Shown piece after piece: positions 10,359 to 22,259 of a stretch of 64,000 nt of DNA (its first letter is position 1; the number at the start of each line of letters is the position of its first letter). The DNA is from Tetraselmis striata (Eukaryota > Chlorophyta > Chlorodendrophyceae > Chlorodendrales > Chlorodendraceae), in contig VCJN01003067.1 in assembly GCA_006384855.1 (NCBI GenBank), positions 1-64,000 on the forward strand. The letters are read 5' to 3'. The notes below the pieces were generated by a model. That model was given only the letters and a program-made list of their open reading frames with translations, did no database searches and was not told where the DNA came from. The position numbers and the translations under genes are program-made.

Positions 10359-13300
10359 TCACAGGAAAGGGTGGCTGCCGCTTTTCCCCTTGATCAGGCG
10401 CTGGCACGACTGAATGAGCGGACGATACTCATCTGCTGCGCCCAGGCCCAGCTCCCCGACGCCAGTCACATCCCATTCTGTCAGCCCGAGGCCGCTGCGC
10501 TTCATGTGGCACATAATCACGCTTCTGTACTTCGACAACTCCTTCTGGGTGTGCTTCCCCAGGTTGAACTGGCACAGCAGCTTGTTCTTGTCGTCTGGAT
10601 TGCGGATTCGCAGAAATGGCTGCCGCAGCTTGTCTAGGGTGACACCTTGCCAGCCGCTGATCGTGAGGAACATGTCCGTGACATCTGCTCATGCATTACG
10701 CCGGCGACAGGCAGCACATTAGCGCGGGCATTGCAACACGGGCATGTCCCGCACATGAGTCATGCCAGGACAGGCACACGAGCTCCTATCCATGACTGGG
10801 TTGTACGGCCCGGGTGGTTTGTACCAGTATGGAGTTGCTTCAAGGCAATGTCGATAGTGTGGAGACCGTTGCCCTGCTCGTTGTCAATCACATCGCCCGA
10901 ATGGCGGATGCTGCTCCACTGCTTGTTTTTGTAGTCGACGACGCCAGCATGGTTAACACCATTGAACGCCAACACTGAGGCGTCCAGGTACTGTGCGCCG
11001 CCATTACTTGCTTGAAAGCGCCACCTGGGCGCCGCATCGGAAATAGTAAGCACGTGTCAGCTGAGTCTACTGCATGCCTCTACCACAAACTGACTGGCGA
11101 GGTTCTGCCAATCACGATATATATTACCTGTCCTCCACTCTGATATTTGCGACGTTGGCATGAATGCGGTAGCCAGTACCACGCAGCAGCAGCACTGGCA
11201 GGTCATTGGGATTGAGCGGGGGCTTCCTGCAAAAGCGAAATGGTGTGTGTCATCATCCTTGCTGGCAAGACCCTTTGGAAAACACTGCACAGGCAAAGCT
11301 CCAGCCTGCACGCATGAGCACCCCGGCAGGGACCGCACCCCTTGCCCATGCCGGCGTCCAGGCCCAGCGCCCGGCATCTGCTGTTGCAATGGTGGGTTGC
11401 AAAAAAGTCGGTGAAGCCAAGGAGCCCCATGTTGGTGTCACCAAACAGGCTCATGTCGCAGCAGTGAATGGCAGGATCCGTGAGCAGGATGTTGCCACTC
11501 TTGAGTTTCAGGCCCTGGAGCGGAGCATGCGGGATGCAAGAGCTGAGCCGATGCGAGAGCGACTCCAATCAGTACTGCGGCAAGGCAGAATTCCTCTCAC
11601 CTGCAGATCCACCACCATGAAATTCTTCTTGCTTGTCTCAAAAGTCCAGTGGGCGTACGTCTCCAGCGTCTGATACATGCCACGGCCCGCGACAACTCAG
11701 CTGGCCATGCATGGTGGCAGCTGCTGGGATTTAGGCGCGCATCAATGCACAGCCCGCCATGTTTACCACCCCCCCCCCCCTTCCCCCCCCCCAAAAAAAA
11801 TCCCTGTCATTTTTTCTGCACCTGCAGGACCGACTGATCTTGGACGCTCATGTTCTTCTTGGAGGTGTTGTCCACCCATTTGAGCCATTCGCCCTTCAGC
11901 GGCTTCTCCTGCACGTCGGGACATGATCATGTACCGGCAGGCATCAACATTGCTGCGCCCACTTTCGCATCCGGACAAGCCACATCAATACATGCGTAAC
12001 AGGTATCGCTACTTGGCACAGCATCTGCATTGCCAGTTGGCCAGTCACACGCATCCAATGACCGTCTTCATGAAGGCTTTTGAGCTTAGCGGGCATAGGC
12101 ATCGAACTGACATACCGCAGTGAGATGCCTGGGCTTCTGAGTTGGCGTGGGATAGTAAGAAACCAGTGAGGTCTCGGTGTACTTCACTTTGGGGAGATCC
12201 TTCAGGCTAGGGTTGGCTGCCACGGCGTTGTTAAACTGACGGGCTGCCATGCGCGCCACCATCTGCACCGAGGCCTGGTTCCATATGTGACACAGTTAGC
12301 AGCAGCAGCCAGAGGGTCTGCATGGACCGCCATCGCCGCACCTGATCAGCCCACCGGTAGAGAAAACCCGAGTGGGTTATTGCTCAGTCAAGTGGTGCCA
12401 TAACAAATATACATTGAATTAATGGAAAGTTAGGTCTTTCACCCATGACAGGCCTGAGGACGATGAGGATAAGACCGCTGGCAGACACTTGTAGGCATGA
12501 CCACGAGCCATGACGGACTGGTACATGCGGGTGACTTAGACTCGCACCGCGCAATTCACTTTGTACTCCTTTCTGCCCCGTACGGTTGAGTTCTTTGCAC
12601 GGGGAAGGGTGCGCAACAGAGCTGCGCTGGCAGGGGCTCGGGCGCAGCAGGGTGTAATAACTCACCTGGATCTTGTATTTCTTCTCTACATTGACGCCCT
12701 TGCCAAAGTCAATGAACTCCTTGAAGATCATTGGCTCCAACGGCCCATTCTTTGTTTTGTCCGCCAGATTCGGCAGGCTCATTCTCCCAAAGTACGCCAG
12801 GCGCTGGCCACCCTTGGCAAATGGGGCGTCGGCAATCTGGAATGGCACGTCCTTTCTCTCGGTCTCTCTCAAATAGTTGTCGTAGCTGAAGCGTTGCAGC
12901 CCTTGCAGGAGGCTTTCAATGTCCTTTGGTTCCTGGCTTTTCAGGACGCGGGCATTAATTACCTGGAAAGCGGCACATCCTCGCGTTGATTCAGCACACC
13001 ACACACCTGGTCTGGATAACGCAGGAGGTGAGGCGAGAACTGGGTATGATAGTAGCACAGCTGCCGCAGTAAGCCAGGTGCCAGATTTCAGCGTCAGTAA
13101 ACTTGGCATGCTCAGGCAATACTGGTTGCATGCCATGCATGCACCAGCAGCGGATGGTGTGTTCATCCATAGAAAGGGTGCAAAGACAAAACACGTTAGG
13201 CCCCCACCTGCATGTCCCTCCAATCCGGTTTCTCCTGACTGAGGTTGAAGTCTCTCGCCCGAGCTTCATACTGGTTAAACGCTCCTTGGGCGCTGATCAA

Positions 13301-15874
13301 GGAGCTCGCACGATGCACGTGCAAGGACATGCTGCCGCCCATGCATGCAGAAACAGACCTGGACAATGCATCACGATCTGCCAAGTTGTTGTCCTCCGTT
13401 ATCCATTCCTCGCTGTTATCACAAGCTTTCTTGAACTCCTCAATCATCTTGGATGTGGCCGAGGGGAAGACATGGCTGAAGTGGTAGAACTGCACCTATA
13501 CCATAATCGAAGAACCATGTTTCAGCATCATCGACACTCCAAATTGCCTCATTGAATCTCATTGCATTGCCCTGTTTTCACAAGCATGTCGTATTGCAGT
13601 TGTCAAATGACGAAATGCTAGCAAGGGGGCGCGGAGAAAGGGCATTCGGTAGTATACCTTCTTCTCGTGCTGCAAGACCCGCAACAGGTCACCAAGTTGC
13701 CTGCCTTTAGGATCCCCACTGGGATAATCGTCGACCATGTCATGGTACTGCTTGCCATGGCAGGGTGCGTCTGCGAGATGGAACAGCAACCGGCACGCCA
13801 TGGGCCCAGTCCGCCAATCAAGTTGACCTGCTCGCTCGAGGCCTCCAAACACGTCCTCTGGCTCATCCAGCCCACCTGCCCGATCAGCAATTCGATCCTT
13901 GTCACTCTGGACTGAATGCAAGCACAACATAGCCAGAAAAGGCTGCGCTGTGCAGTACTGTGCTTGCCGGGAAGGACTACAGGGAGAGAGAAGCGCGGTG
14001 GGGGGGGGGGGGGGGGGGGGCTCACCGCTTGCGCGAACCTTCGAAAGAGCTTTCTCAAAAGCGAATACATCCGATGTAAAGGGCACTATATCAAACTTGT
14101 TAACGTCGAAATCGCGGTACCCCACAAATGCCAGCCGGAGCTGCATATTGGGATACCGAACCCTGTGTGTCTCAACAATTGACGAAATCTCATTGCGGAT
14201 GATGTCCACGGTCTCCTGCTGACTCATGGTGCAGTCCACCAAGAAACACATGTCCGCTTCCATAGCGCGCTCAAATGTCTTTTCATGACAGCAGCGAAAA
14301 TGACACAAAATAAGCGCAAAATGCCGATATGAGGTGGGTGATCAGCAACATGTCGTCCAGTCTTATCACCACATGTTTTGATGCGGTGATCAGCAATAAA
14401 GCAACATCCTTCCCCTCCACTGGCAATGTACCTGGCGTAGCACCTCCTCTCGCTTCGCAGCCAGCTGCTTTGCCTCCACAGTTTTCTTCTCCCGACTCTC
14501 ATGTTTCTGAAGCTTGGCCTGCATGGCCGCAAGCTGAGCCTGAAGCTCGGCATTCTGCCTGCGAGTGGCAGAGCCCGCGCTGTCCGTCCGGCCCTGTGGC
14601 GGAGTGGGTGTGCCAGAAGTGGGAGGCCGTGGCGCAGCAGCAACACTTATGTCCTTGTTCTTTTGGGCCATCATCTGGAGATGCAGGGCGGCAAGCTGAG
14701 CCTGCAGCTGGGCGTTCTGCCTGCGCGTGGCGGATCCAGCGCTGTCCCCCGGTGTGCTCCCATTGGAACCAGGGGCAGATGTACCAATGTTTGCTCCCGC
14801 CATCTGGGCATGCAGGGCCGCAAGCTGAGCCTGAAGCTCGGCATTCTGCCTGCGCGTGGCAGAGCCTGCGCTGTCCATCCGGCCCTGTGGCGGTGTGGGT
14901 GTGCCAGAAGTGGGAGGCCGTGGCGCAGCAGCAGCATTCATGCCGTTGTCGTTTTGGGCCATCATCTGGAGATGCAGGGCGGCAAGCTGAGCCTGCAGCT
15001 GGGCGTTCTGCCTGCGCGTGGCGGATCCAGCGCTGTCCCCTGGTGTGCTCCCATTGGAACCAGGGGCAGATGTACCAATGTTTGCTCCCGCCATCTGGGC
15101 ATGCAGGGCCGCAAGCTGAGCCTGAAGCTCGGCATTCTGTCTGCGCGTGGCAGAGCCTGCGCTGTCCATCCGGCCCTGCGGCGGTGTGGGTGTGCCAGAA
15201 GTGGGAAGCCATGGCGCAGCAGCAGCATTCATGCCGTTGTCGTTTTGGGCCATCATCTGGAGATGCAGGGCGGCAAGCTGAGCCTGCAGCTGGGCGTTCT
15301 GCCTGCGCGTGGCGGATCCAGCGCTGTCCATTCCTAGGAACGCTGGGACTGTGCCATAAGATGCAGCGCTGCTGCCAGAACTGGATGCGCTGTTGGCATT
15401 TGTAGCCCCATTCTTCTTTGCGATCGCAAGCTGTGCCTTGGCTGCGTTGATCTGGGCCTGTATCTGGGCATTCTGTCTGACAATAGTGTCATCACTCATA
15501 ACTTGAGGCGGTACGGGCTGGGCCACGTCCTTTGGGTTGTGGGACAGCAAGCACCTTTCGCCATTTGGGCAGGATCCAGCAAGGAACTCGTGACAAGGTG
15601 CTGTCGGGTGTTTGAAGGTGCAGCTGGCACCAAGATCGCAGTTTCCCTGTTGGTACTTGAAGCAAGTGCCGCGGCCGCGACCGCTGTGCCCATGTCTGCC
15701 ATTGCGGCCACCTCCGCGGCTGTCTGTGCGGCGACCTCCGCGTTCGTATCTGCCTCCACCTCTGCCCCTGCCACGTCCGCCCTGCCCGCCGGCATGACCT
15801 CCGTGGCCACGGCCGGAATCAGCCCCTGGCAAGCCCTGCTGCTGGTGTGCCTCCCCATTGCCTTGGAAATTCAT
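10359..15874 (-). CDS. CCCH zinc finger / VWA / alpha-kinase / TerD fusion protein, 12 exons
   Basis: Exons, high to low: 15874-14432, 14278-14026, 13875-13658, 13495-13208, 12962-12666, 12274-12116, 11908-11822, 11669-11601, 11514-11339, 11226-11128, 11024-10825, 10684-10359. All junctions are GT-AG and phase-matched, giving 1204 residues. Residues 1-70 are Gly/Arg-rich (RGG-like). Two C-X7-C-X5-C-X3-H fingers lie at 71-89 and 94-112, typical of RNA binding. Residues 183-455 are a repeated Gln/Ala-rich coiled coil. The VWA domain (about 488-640) has DCTMS (Asp496, a MIDAS-like DxTxS) and EPEDVFGGLE, typical of VwkA kinases. The alpha-kinase (about 735-990) has PFAKGGQR, IFKEF (Lys815, ATP lysine), KGEWLKWVDNT, MVVDLQG, LTDPAIH (Asp951) and a zinc site HHCNSRC. 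The TerD domain (about 1000-1190) has YLDASVLAF, IRHSGDVID and MFLTISGWQGV. Exon 3 has an alternative acceptor 30 bases upstream that is also in frame. Substrate and role are unknown. Confidence 0.88.
14510..15328 (-). repeat. 291-bp coding tandem repeat in exon 1 of the kinase gene
   Basis: The linker consists of alternating 54- and 43-residue modules, A-B-A-B-A-B, each starting DSAGSATRRQNA and continuing LQAQLAAL. At DNA level the period is 291 bp: CGGATCCAGCGCTGTCC recurs at 14731, 15022 and 15313. The last B module diverges into a charged helix. High identity between copies indicates recent expansion or gene conversion. Confidence 0.93.
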
Positions 15875-18230
15875 TGTGCCGCAGGTGTCTGTTAAAGGCA
15901 GGCAGTTTGCATCTTGTTAGTTGCCGATATCTAGCTGCTCGCAGTGTTTGACGATAAGAGTTGCGGAATAACAATACATATGGATGTATCTTGTCTTCAT
16001 TCATCACCATGGCTGTGTATGTCTTAATACTCTATGTGTAAATTCAAATATGACAGCAATACTGTCTGAATATATCAAGCAAGGACATATGAGTATGCAA
16101 TTCAATTATTCCATCAACAGCTTTCATTATCCGGTTATTGCGTGCTCGTATTATATCACCGGTCGCAGTACTTGGACTGCTGCTGATATTGCATACTCGT
16201 GCAATAACCTCATTGAATCTGGGCTGCTGAAAAGTACCGCGTTTATTTCTCACCCCAAGTTTACAGGCATATAATGATGGGTTTACTCCGCGATGAAACC
16301 GACCACCCTAAAACACCACGCAGGACACCCTCTGCATGCCGCTGCATGCGTGCACGCCAATCATGCACAATCAGAGCCTGGGCCAATATAAGCAGCCAAT
16401 ACACCATTAACTATAAGACCATTACATACCAGCCATATTCAACATGTTGAGATATATCAAGCTCGAAAAGGGTGCCGATCGGACTTGGATGTCATCATCC
16501 GATATTGTAGAGCTTGAATACCCGTCTGAACCGGGCCGAGGACCACACCACAGGACCGTACGAGGTACTGTCCCAACACAACATTTATGCCTGTTCATGA
16601 TTGGTGCCGCGCATGCGCCATGAAGTGCCATAGACCTTGTTTCTAGCCCATTCTTGCCAACACAACGGCACTCCTTGTCCAGCCGGCTAAGGCAGCGACC
16701 AAGTGTACTTAGTTGACCACCGGGTCTGAAGGGTGCCCGAGTCCATGGACAACGGAGTCCCTCACCTGACTGGGGATGGAAATGTGAAATTACGCGCGCG
16801 CCCGCTCGCCCACTGAGGCCCGGGCTGGCCGGTCGAAATACAAGTATGAACGCGGTAGACGATTTATCGGGTCGAGTTCTTTGCCTCTAGGTATATATTT
16901 GCCTTCAGCTTCGACGAGAACGTAGCAGCGTGACGGGTGTGTGAACCAGTACATGTACACAGGATGTGGCGGACATTGTGCTGAAGTAATGGAGGCCGAC
17001 AAGTACATAAGGCAATCGTGGGCCGTGGGCCGTATGAAACGAACTCGTGGGCCGGGGCCATGTCATGGGTAGCGCAGAGCGCCGAACGGTGGGTATCTAT
17101 AGTCGCAAGTGATATGATGATGGCGGAATCTGTCCCCGCCCTTTCACGTGCTTTATGGCTGGATTGCTGTAAACATGCCGAGAAATATTCGCGCTTATAT
17201 ATTTGTCCGGGACGTCACCTGAGAAAGATATCGGGTGCATATCTCAACTGGGCCTCGTGTGGGCGTCGAGCCATCGAGGAGAGCGCGGCAGTGGCAGGAC
17301 TGCAGCTTGTCATTTGGTTGGCCGTGTGGGGGGGCAGTATATACCCGGTATATGTACTGTATACAATCGAGCTGAGAAAATACCCCTTGTAAGTATGCAG
17401 CAACCCAGCTTTTGGAGATATTGCGCAAGGGTGAGCATACAAGTGATTTAGACCCACGGCACCGGCTCGACACAGCTTCACGAGACTGCTACGAGTATGG
17501 CGACGCGGCTTAGCGGGTATGGCGGGGCCATCTTATTGTCCCTGTCGCCGGATGGCACGACCGTTGCCAGGAGGTAAATGGTTTCAGGTTACATCAACGT
17601 CATTGGTTGCTGTTGTTTGCCATCGTGGATTAGGTCATTTGTCGGCCTGTCAGCAGGTAACGCCAGCTCACGTTGCTGGACTGAAAACGAGAAATTCTCG
17701 TCCTCTTGCGACTTTATTACCCTCAATGCGTGCCAGTGGTCAAGCATCAGGTGTGGCCGTGCGGGCGACCCGGGTGCTCTCACCTGCAGTGTTAGTAGAA
17801 CGACCGCCAACTATTCACCTGGCTTTGATACCACCGAGCACGCTCGAAATCTCTCCAATAAGCGCGTCTCCCCTGTCAGGTGGAGAAAGGCGGTGTGTCC
17901 GATGTCTTCCTGCGTCGCCGCTACCGATACTGTACCTGTGAACCCGTACGTTACCGCGTTCTGCGTGTCTACGTACCTTCACCCATACGTGCCCGATGAG
18001 AATACTGCACCGCGGCGCGCTCGCCGGCTGTTCCCGTAGTTGGATCCGTGGCATTTCCGGGAGGACTTATCGGGAGAATTCGCGATGCAACAAGCCTCCC
18101 GGTCGGTGTTTCCCGGCGCATAGGTTTTACCCGCTACCCGTTGATTTTATCAATGTCCTCCGTTGGAGTAAAGTCCCAACCGCCTGTTAATAACTCGGGG
18201 TGACGGCGGATGCCGGACTGCCCAAGAAGC
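15875..18230. other. Upstream region of the kinase gene; no other gene seen
   Basis: The first few hundred bases are AT-rich relative to their surroundings and should contain the kinase promoter. I see no convincing TATA box or upstream ORF. Frames such as 17018-17392 and 17578-18039 (plus) are open by chance as far as I can tell. A GTATATACCCGGTATATGTA stretch near 17337 is locally palindromic. Confidence 0.5.
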
Positions 18231-19090
18231 CGGGAGGCACCCCCCCCCCCCCCCCTTCCCCGCCCGCCCCCCCCCCCCCCCCCCATGCGTTTTGTGTGCA
18301 TCCCTAGGGTATTCGCACATATGCTGGAGGGAGGTCTGTTGTCAATGTGGATACTTGGGGTGAAAGAGTGTGAAGTGCTACTGGCCGGCACCAAACTTAT
18401 GTGGGGAAAGTGACCGGGCTGTCCTAATTGACCCCGCCGTAAATTAGCGTACCCCCCCCCCCCCCCTTGCCCTCGACGCCACCCATTGGCGCGGACAACC
18501 GCGTATATGGGACGTACATGCCACCACAACCAATATATATCCGGAATAAAGGCTTTCGAGGGTAGGGGTGAAGTGGGGCACTAGCACGAGGGGAATGTTT
18601 GCCGCCGAGAGCGAGCACATCGTCGCATGCCTAAAGGAAATTTCGAAATTTCTTACAACATTGTGCTTGCCCAATCTTTGATTCTAAGCAGCTAGCCGTC
18701 TTACGGCCCGGCGGCACGAACCCGCATAAGGTCCACTACGTTAGTAGTGCGCAACGTGCAACCCTCTAAAGGCCAAGTCCCTATCCCCCCCCCCCCTTCC
18801 CAACAGTTGGAACGGTGATTCCTCGTGGGCTTATAAGCTCATCCTACAACACCATGTATCCAATCCCACGCACCCCTCCTCCTGTGTTTTGGGGGGAGTT
18901 ATGAGGGGCCCCATCATTTCGCCTAGACAGTGCGAGGGGACCCCATCCCATCGCCTCCGCAACCCGCTGCAGGGCAGCATCTAGCAGCACGGCGGGATTA
19001 AAAGTATATGTATGCCACGTGATGATACATATTTATTGTAGTCATATCTACCTTCCCATCACCCCTGAGGCGTGGGACCTATCCCGCCTC
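18231..19090. other. Poly-C rich intergenic DNA
   Basis: Runs of C lie at about 18239-18255, 18268-18284, 18451-18466 and 18786-18795. No protein-coding signal is recognised. Confidence 0.55.
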
Positions 19091-19091
19091 T

Positions 19092-19536
19092 AGGTATTGT
19101 CCTTGCCCTTCTTCGCCGCGGCCCTAGCCTCCTTCGCCTCCTTCGCCAGCCCCCGGTGCTCCTCATGCTCTGCCTCCGGGGTCTGCTCAGCTTCCTCCGC
19201 CCCCGTTGCCAACTCTGCCTCACCGCCCACCCGAGCCCCCTCCAAGCTCCAAAAGAACCCCCGGTCCCTCTTCCACCACGTCGTTACCCGCCGGCAACTT
19301 TAAAATACCGAGTGCATGCACCACCACAACGTGTTCCCCAGAGCGTCAAGGAGGCCGTTGGAACTCACAAAAGTTGCAACGGCGGCAGTGATGAGCTGGC
19401 CGACAAGTCTGCGTTGCATGCGGTGGAGCCCAACCCGAATGCCCGATGGATGCCGCCGCATGCACGAGTCGGCTCCATCCCTAAGCGCGCGACTAGTTGC
19501 AATAAAGATGCATGTTAAAGCTATTACTAGGGGCAC
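19092..19536 (-). pseudogene. Unknown C-terminal ORF with one in-frame stop
   Basis: Minus-strand frame from 19536 to 19092 with a single internal TAA at about 19300-19302. Upstream of the stop it reads VGQLITAAVATFVSSNGLLD and NTLWWCMHSVF; downstream it reads TTWWKRDRGFFWSLEGA, then an acidic, Ala-rich end with a basic tail AKEARAAAKKGKDNT. The aromatic-rich middle and charged tail look like real protein rather than a chance frame. I do not recognise the family. It may be the 3' end of the coding tract that begins near 22250. Confidence 0.4.
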
Positions 19537-19809
19537 AAACTACGAGAAGCATGCAAAACTCCCAATACCGCGCCATCGTCGGTCTTCGTTGCCCCCGTGG
19601 CGCTGCGATGGCCACTCTAGCACTCCGGCACCTCCGCTCCAGATGTTCAATGCCCCGGCTATTGCTTTAGGCCCCGGGCGGGGCTGGGGGGTGCGGGAGG
19701 CGCTGAATAGGTGGGCCGGCAGTGAGTGCACCCCACCCCCAATGGGGGATCCTCTACCCCCGTTGACGAATAGGAGGGCGGGAGTTATAAGAAAGGGTTG
19801 GTTAAGGCA

Positions 19810-22250
19810 GCCAACCGGCGTCCCACCAGACGCCCTCCCGCACGCAAACCGCCCACCGTCCGCCCCAGGGCCACCATGTGAAAACCCGGGGGGTGTCGGT
19901 CGCCTGGTCGGGTCCCCCCCCCCCCCCCCCCCCCCCCCCGCGCAACCTCACATACCACAGTGTTGTCTGCCGGGTCCAGCTCCCGGTCCTCCATGTCCTT
20001 CTCATCGCCGCCGCAGTGGCATCATCATCATCTCCCGGGGGCAAAGCAAGGCCCATGACCAAGTCGCGGACGAAATCTGAATCCGCCGCCGCGTTATTGG
20101 GGCGGCGATTGGCATTCACCAGGGCGATCGAGGAGTGCCAGTCACACTGGGCATGTTTTTCTTTATGCCCATTTGCAACAACTGGGCAACCCCCGGGTTG
20201 GGACGACTCTCCACACGCGGAGGACTCCCCAATCTCGGAGGCGAGGCTCTCAGAGTTGTCGCTCTCAGCCGGACGCGCAGCGCGGTCCGCCACAGCAACG
20301 CGGGCGCGCTCTTGGGCGGCGCCTATCAAATGCCGCCATCGCAGGCGGGGGGGGGGGGGGGGGGGGGCTGTGGCAAGAAGTGGCCGCTTGCTGCATTTGT
20401 TCGACGCATATGGGCCGGCGTTGAGCCGGTGCGCTGTCAACTGAGCAACCCCGCCGGCGCGTCATCGGGCCATGCTGCCCCTTGGGCAATCTCATTGCCT
20501 TGTTGCGACCACGGCGGTGCCGGCGGCGGCAGGAGCAACGGCGATATGCGCTTCATGGCAGCCTCATCCCAAATGAGGCATACCGAGCGACTCTCAGCAC
20601 GGAGCAATTGCCCATGAAGCGGACAAAGCCTGATAGGAGAGATTGGTGTATGTCTCCACCAAGAGGCTGGCAGCGTACACATACGTAAGGCTTTTCTACG
20701 CCGCATAGGCTGCGGCCGCGACAATGGCGGGTGCGGCTGCTCGGGCTCTCTTACGCGGAGCGTGGATGGGCGGGGCATGGGCTGGGAAGCCTCTACCGGC
20801 CGGATACGGGCCTCAATGCCCACCTCATAAGTGTCGGTCTCGGCGTGTTGCACCTCGGGGAACTCGCGTTGTTGCTTCTGCACATCACTTCCCGGGGCAA
20901 ACCGTGCGATAGTTCGCGATCCGAATACGGCACGATTATTCGGTCCGCTCGCGCCGCGCCGTTGTGCTTCCGGGTCCTCATCCCCGCCCGCAGTACCCGT
21001 CCGGCACTGCGGGCGGCGCATGACGGACCCGCGAGCACACTCTCAGCCAGCCCACCAGCTACCTTCCGCTCAGTACACCTACCCCGTTCCCCAATCGAGG
21101 ATATAATAAAAGCGGTCGTGGTGGGGTAGGGGCGTGTGGATGTCCCGCGACGACGGCCGCTTGACCACCCGGCATCACGGTATCGCGTACGTCTAGCAAA
21201 CACCATATACCACCAGGGCCAAAACTACCTTGATACAAATGTAGCTTAGTCCATATAAAAAGGCCTAGACAGTCTACGTTACGTCCTAACTCGTCCCGCA
21301 AAGCGGGCGACACCTAGGCCAAGCTGGTGGGTGGGCGTGGCGCGCAAATTAGTTGTTGCGGGCGGGTCGCCACGGAGATCCCGCAGCACGCCACTTGGGT
21401 GGTCGCGGCGGTCGCGAGTCGCCTGCCATCGCCGTACATTGAGGTATGGCTGGCGGTACGGGTGTTCTCGGTGTCAAGGGCTGAGAGTCGTGGGCTGGCT
21501 AGGGGATTAAGCATGGGTGATGGGTCGAGTGACGCATGCGCCTCGCGGTGCCGCGGGTGCAGCATGTATTAACGGCTCGAACCGCATCTTCATATAACAA
21601 TTTCAGGAAGATTCGCCCTACGGTACGGGTTACTGCAAGAAGTGATGTACGGAGAAGATCCTCCAATTGCTGGCGGGTACTCTTGAAGCATGGCCCAAAG
21701 GCATCTGCACCTGTCCCCATGGCAGACGTTACTGCACATCGGGTCTCTGCCATGCGAGATATTGCCTCACTGGCGTCGTACAACATACGGTCCCACTGGC
21801 GTGCGGCCAAGGCCGTGCCGCTGACCGTAGGAGGCAATTAGTGTACCGGGGAGGCCGCATCTAGCTGGGCCTTGAGTGCGTCCGCCTTCGCGGTCAACGG
21901 GGCGGACCCAGAGTCAACTGGTATTGGGGCTTTTGCAGCGCGGCTCCTTCCTGTGGAGCGGTGGAGCAGAGGGTGGATCGAGCGGAGGGCCCCGACTTGC
22001 GCCGTGCCCGTACGTGACTACGTGAGTTTCAGCTGCTCCGCCAAGGTGGCCTCATGCTGGGTGAGAAGATGGATATGAAGCTCGAAGTGGATATGCTCCC
22101 ACCGGCAGTGTTCCATTTGATGAAACACCACCATTGCGGGCGTTCCGCAGTGAGGTTCTTGCGCATGTCGGCCACATGTTGGCGGCGCGCAACCACCTCT
22201 TCCTCCGCTTTCCTGCGACTCACACACTTTCTACTTTCCCTCACAGCCTA
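19810..22250 (-). pseudogene. Fragmented coding tract of unknown family
   Basis: Several minus-strand pieces look like protein and lie in a consistent order. Near 22240-22150 is RKAEEEVVARRQHVADMRK, then in another frame HIHFELHIHLLTQHEATLAE. At 21837-21499 is GTALAARQWDRMLYDASEAI and further helical sequence. Near 20690-20600 is KSLTYVYAASLLVETYTNLS. At 20250-19950 is KEKHAQCDWHSSIALVNANR, ending at a possible splice donor GTATGT before a poly-G/poly-C run at 19914-19938. Frame changes between pieces may be introns, decay or both. No family is recognised; a lineage-specific or transposon-borne gene is possible. Confidence 0.35.
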
Positions 22251-22259
22251 GTACCGGTA

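Noticed and set aside
12991..13269. Extra coding exon between kinase exons 4 and 5
   Set aside because: The frame is open but has no similarity to the domain, and joining exon 4 directly to the acceptor at 12962 keeps phase and domain order. It is more likely intron.
14329..15405. Long plus-strand ORF of 358 codons
   Set aside because: It is the antisense of the kinase gene's repeat-coding exon. The minus frame carries zinc fingers and splices correctly into the kinase.
10359..15874. Kinase/TerD gene as bacterial contamination or recent bacterial transfer
   Set aside because: It has eleven spliceosomal introns, CCCH fingers and poly-C/G tracts like its neighbours, and converges on a eukaryotic coatomer gene. 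The TerD module may be of old bacterial origin, but nothing indicates a recent transfer.
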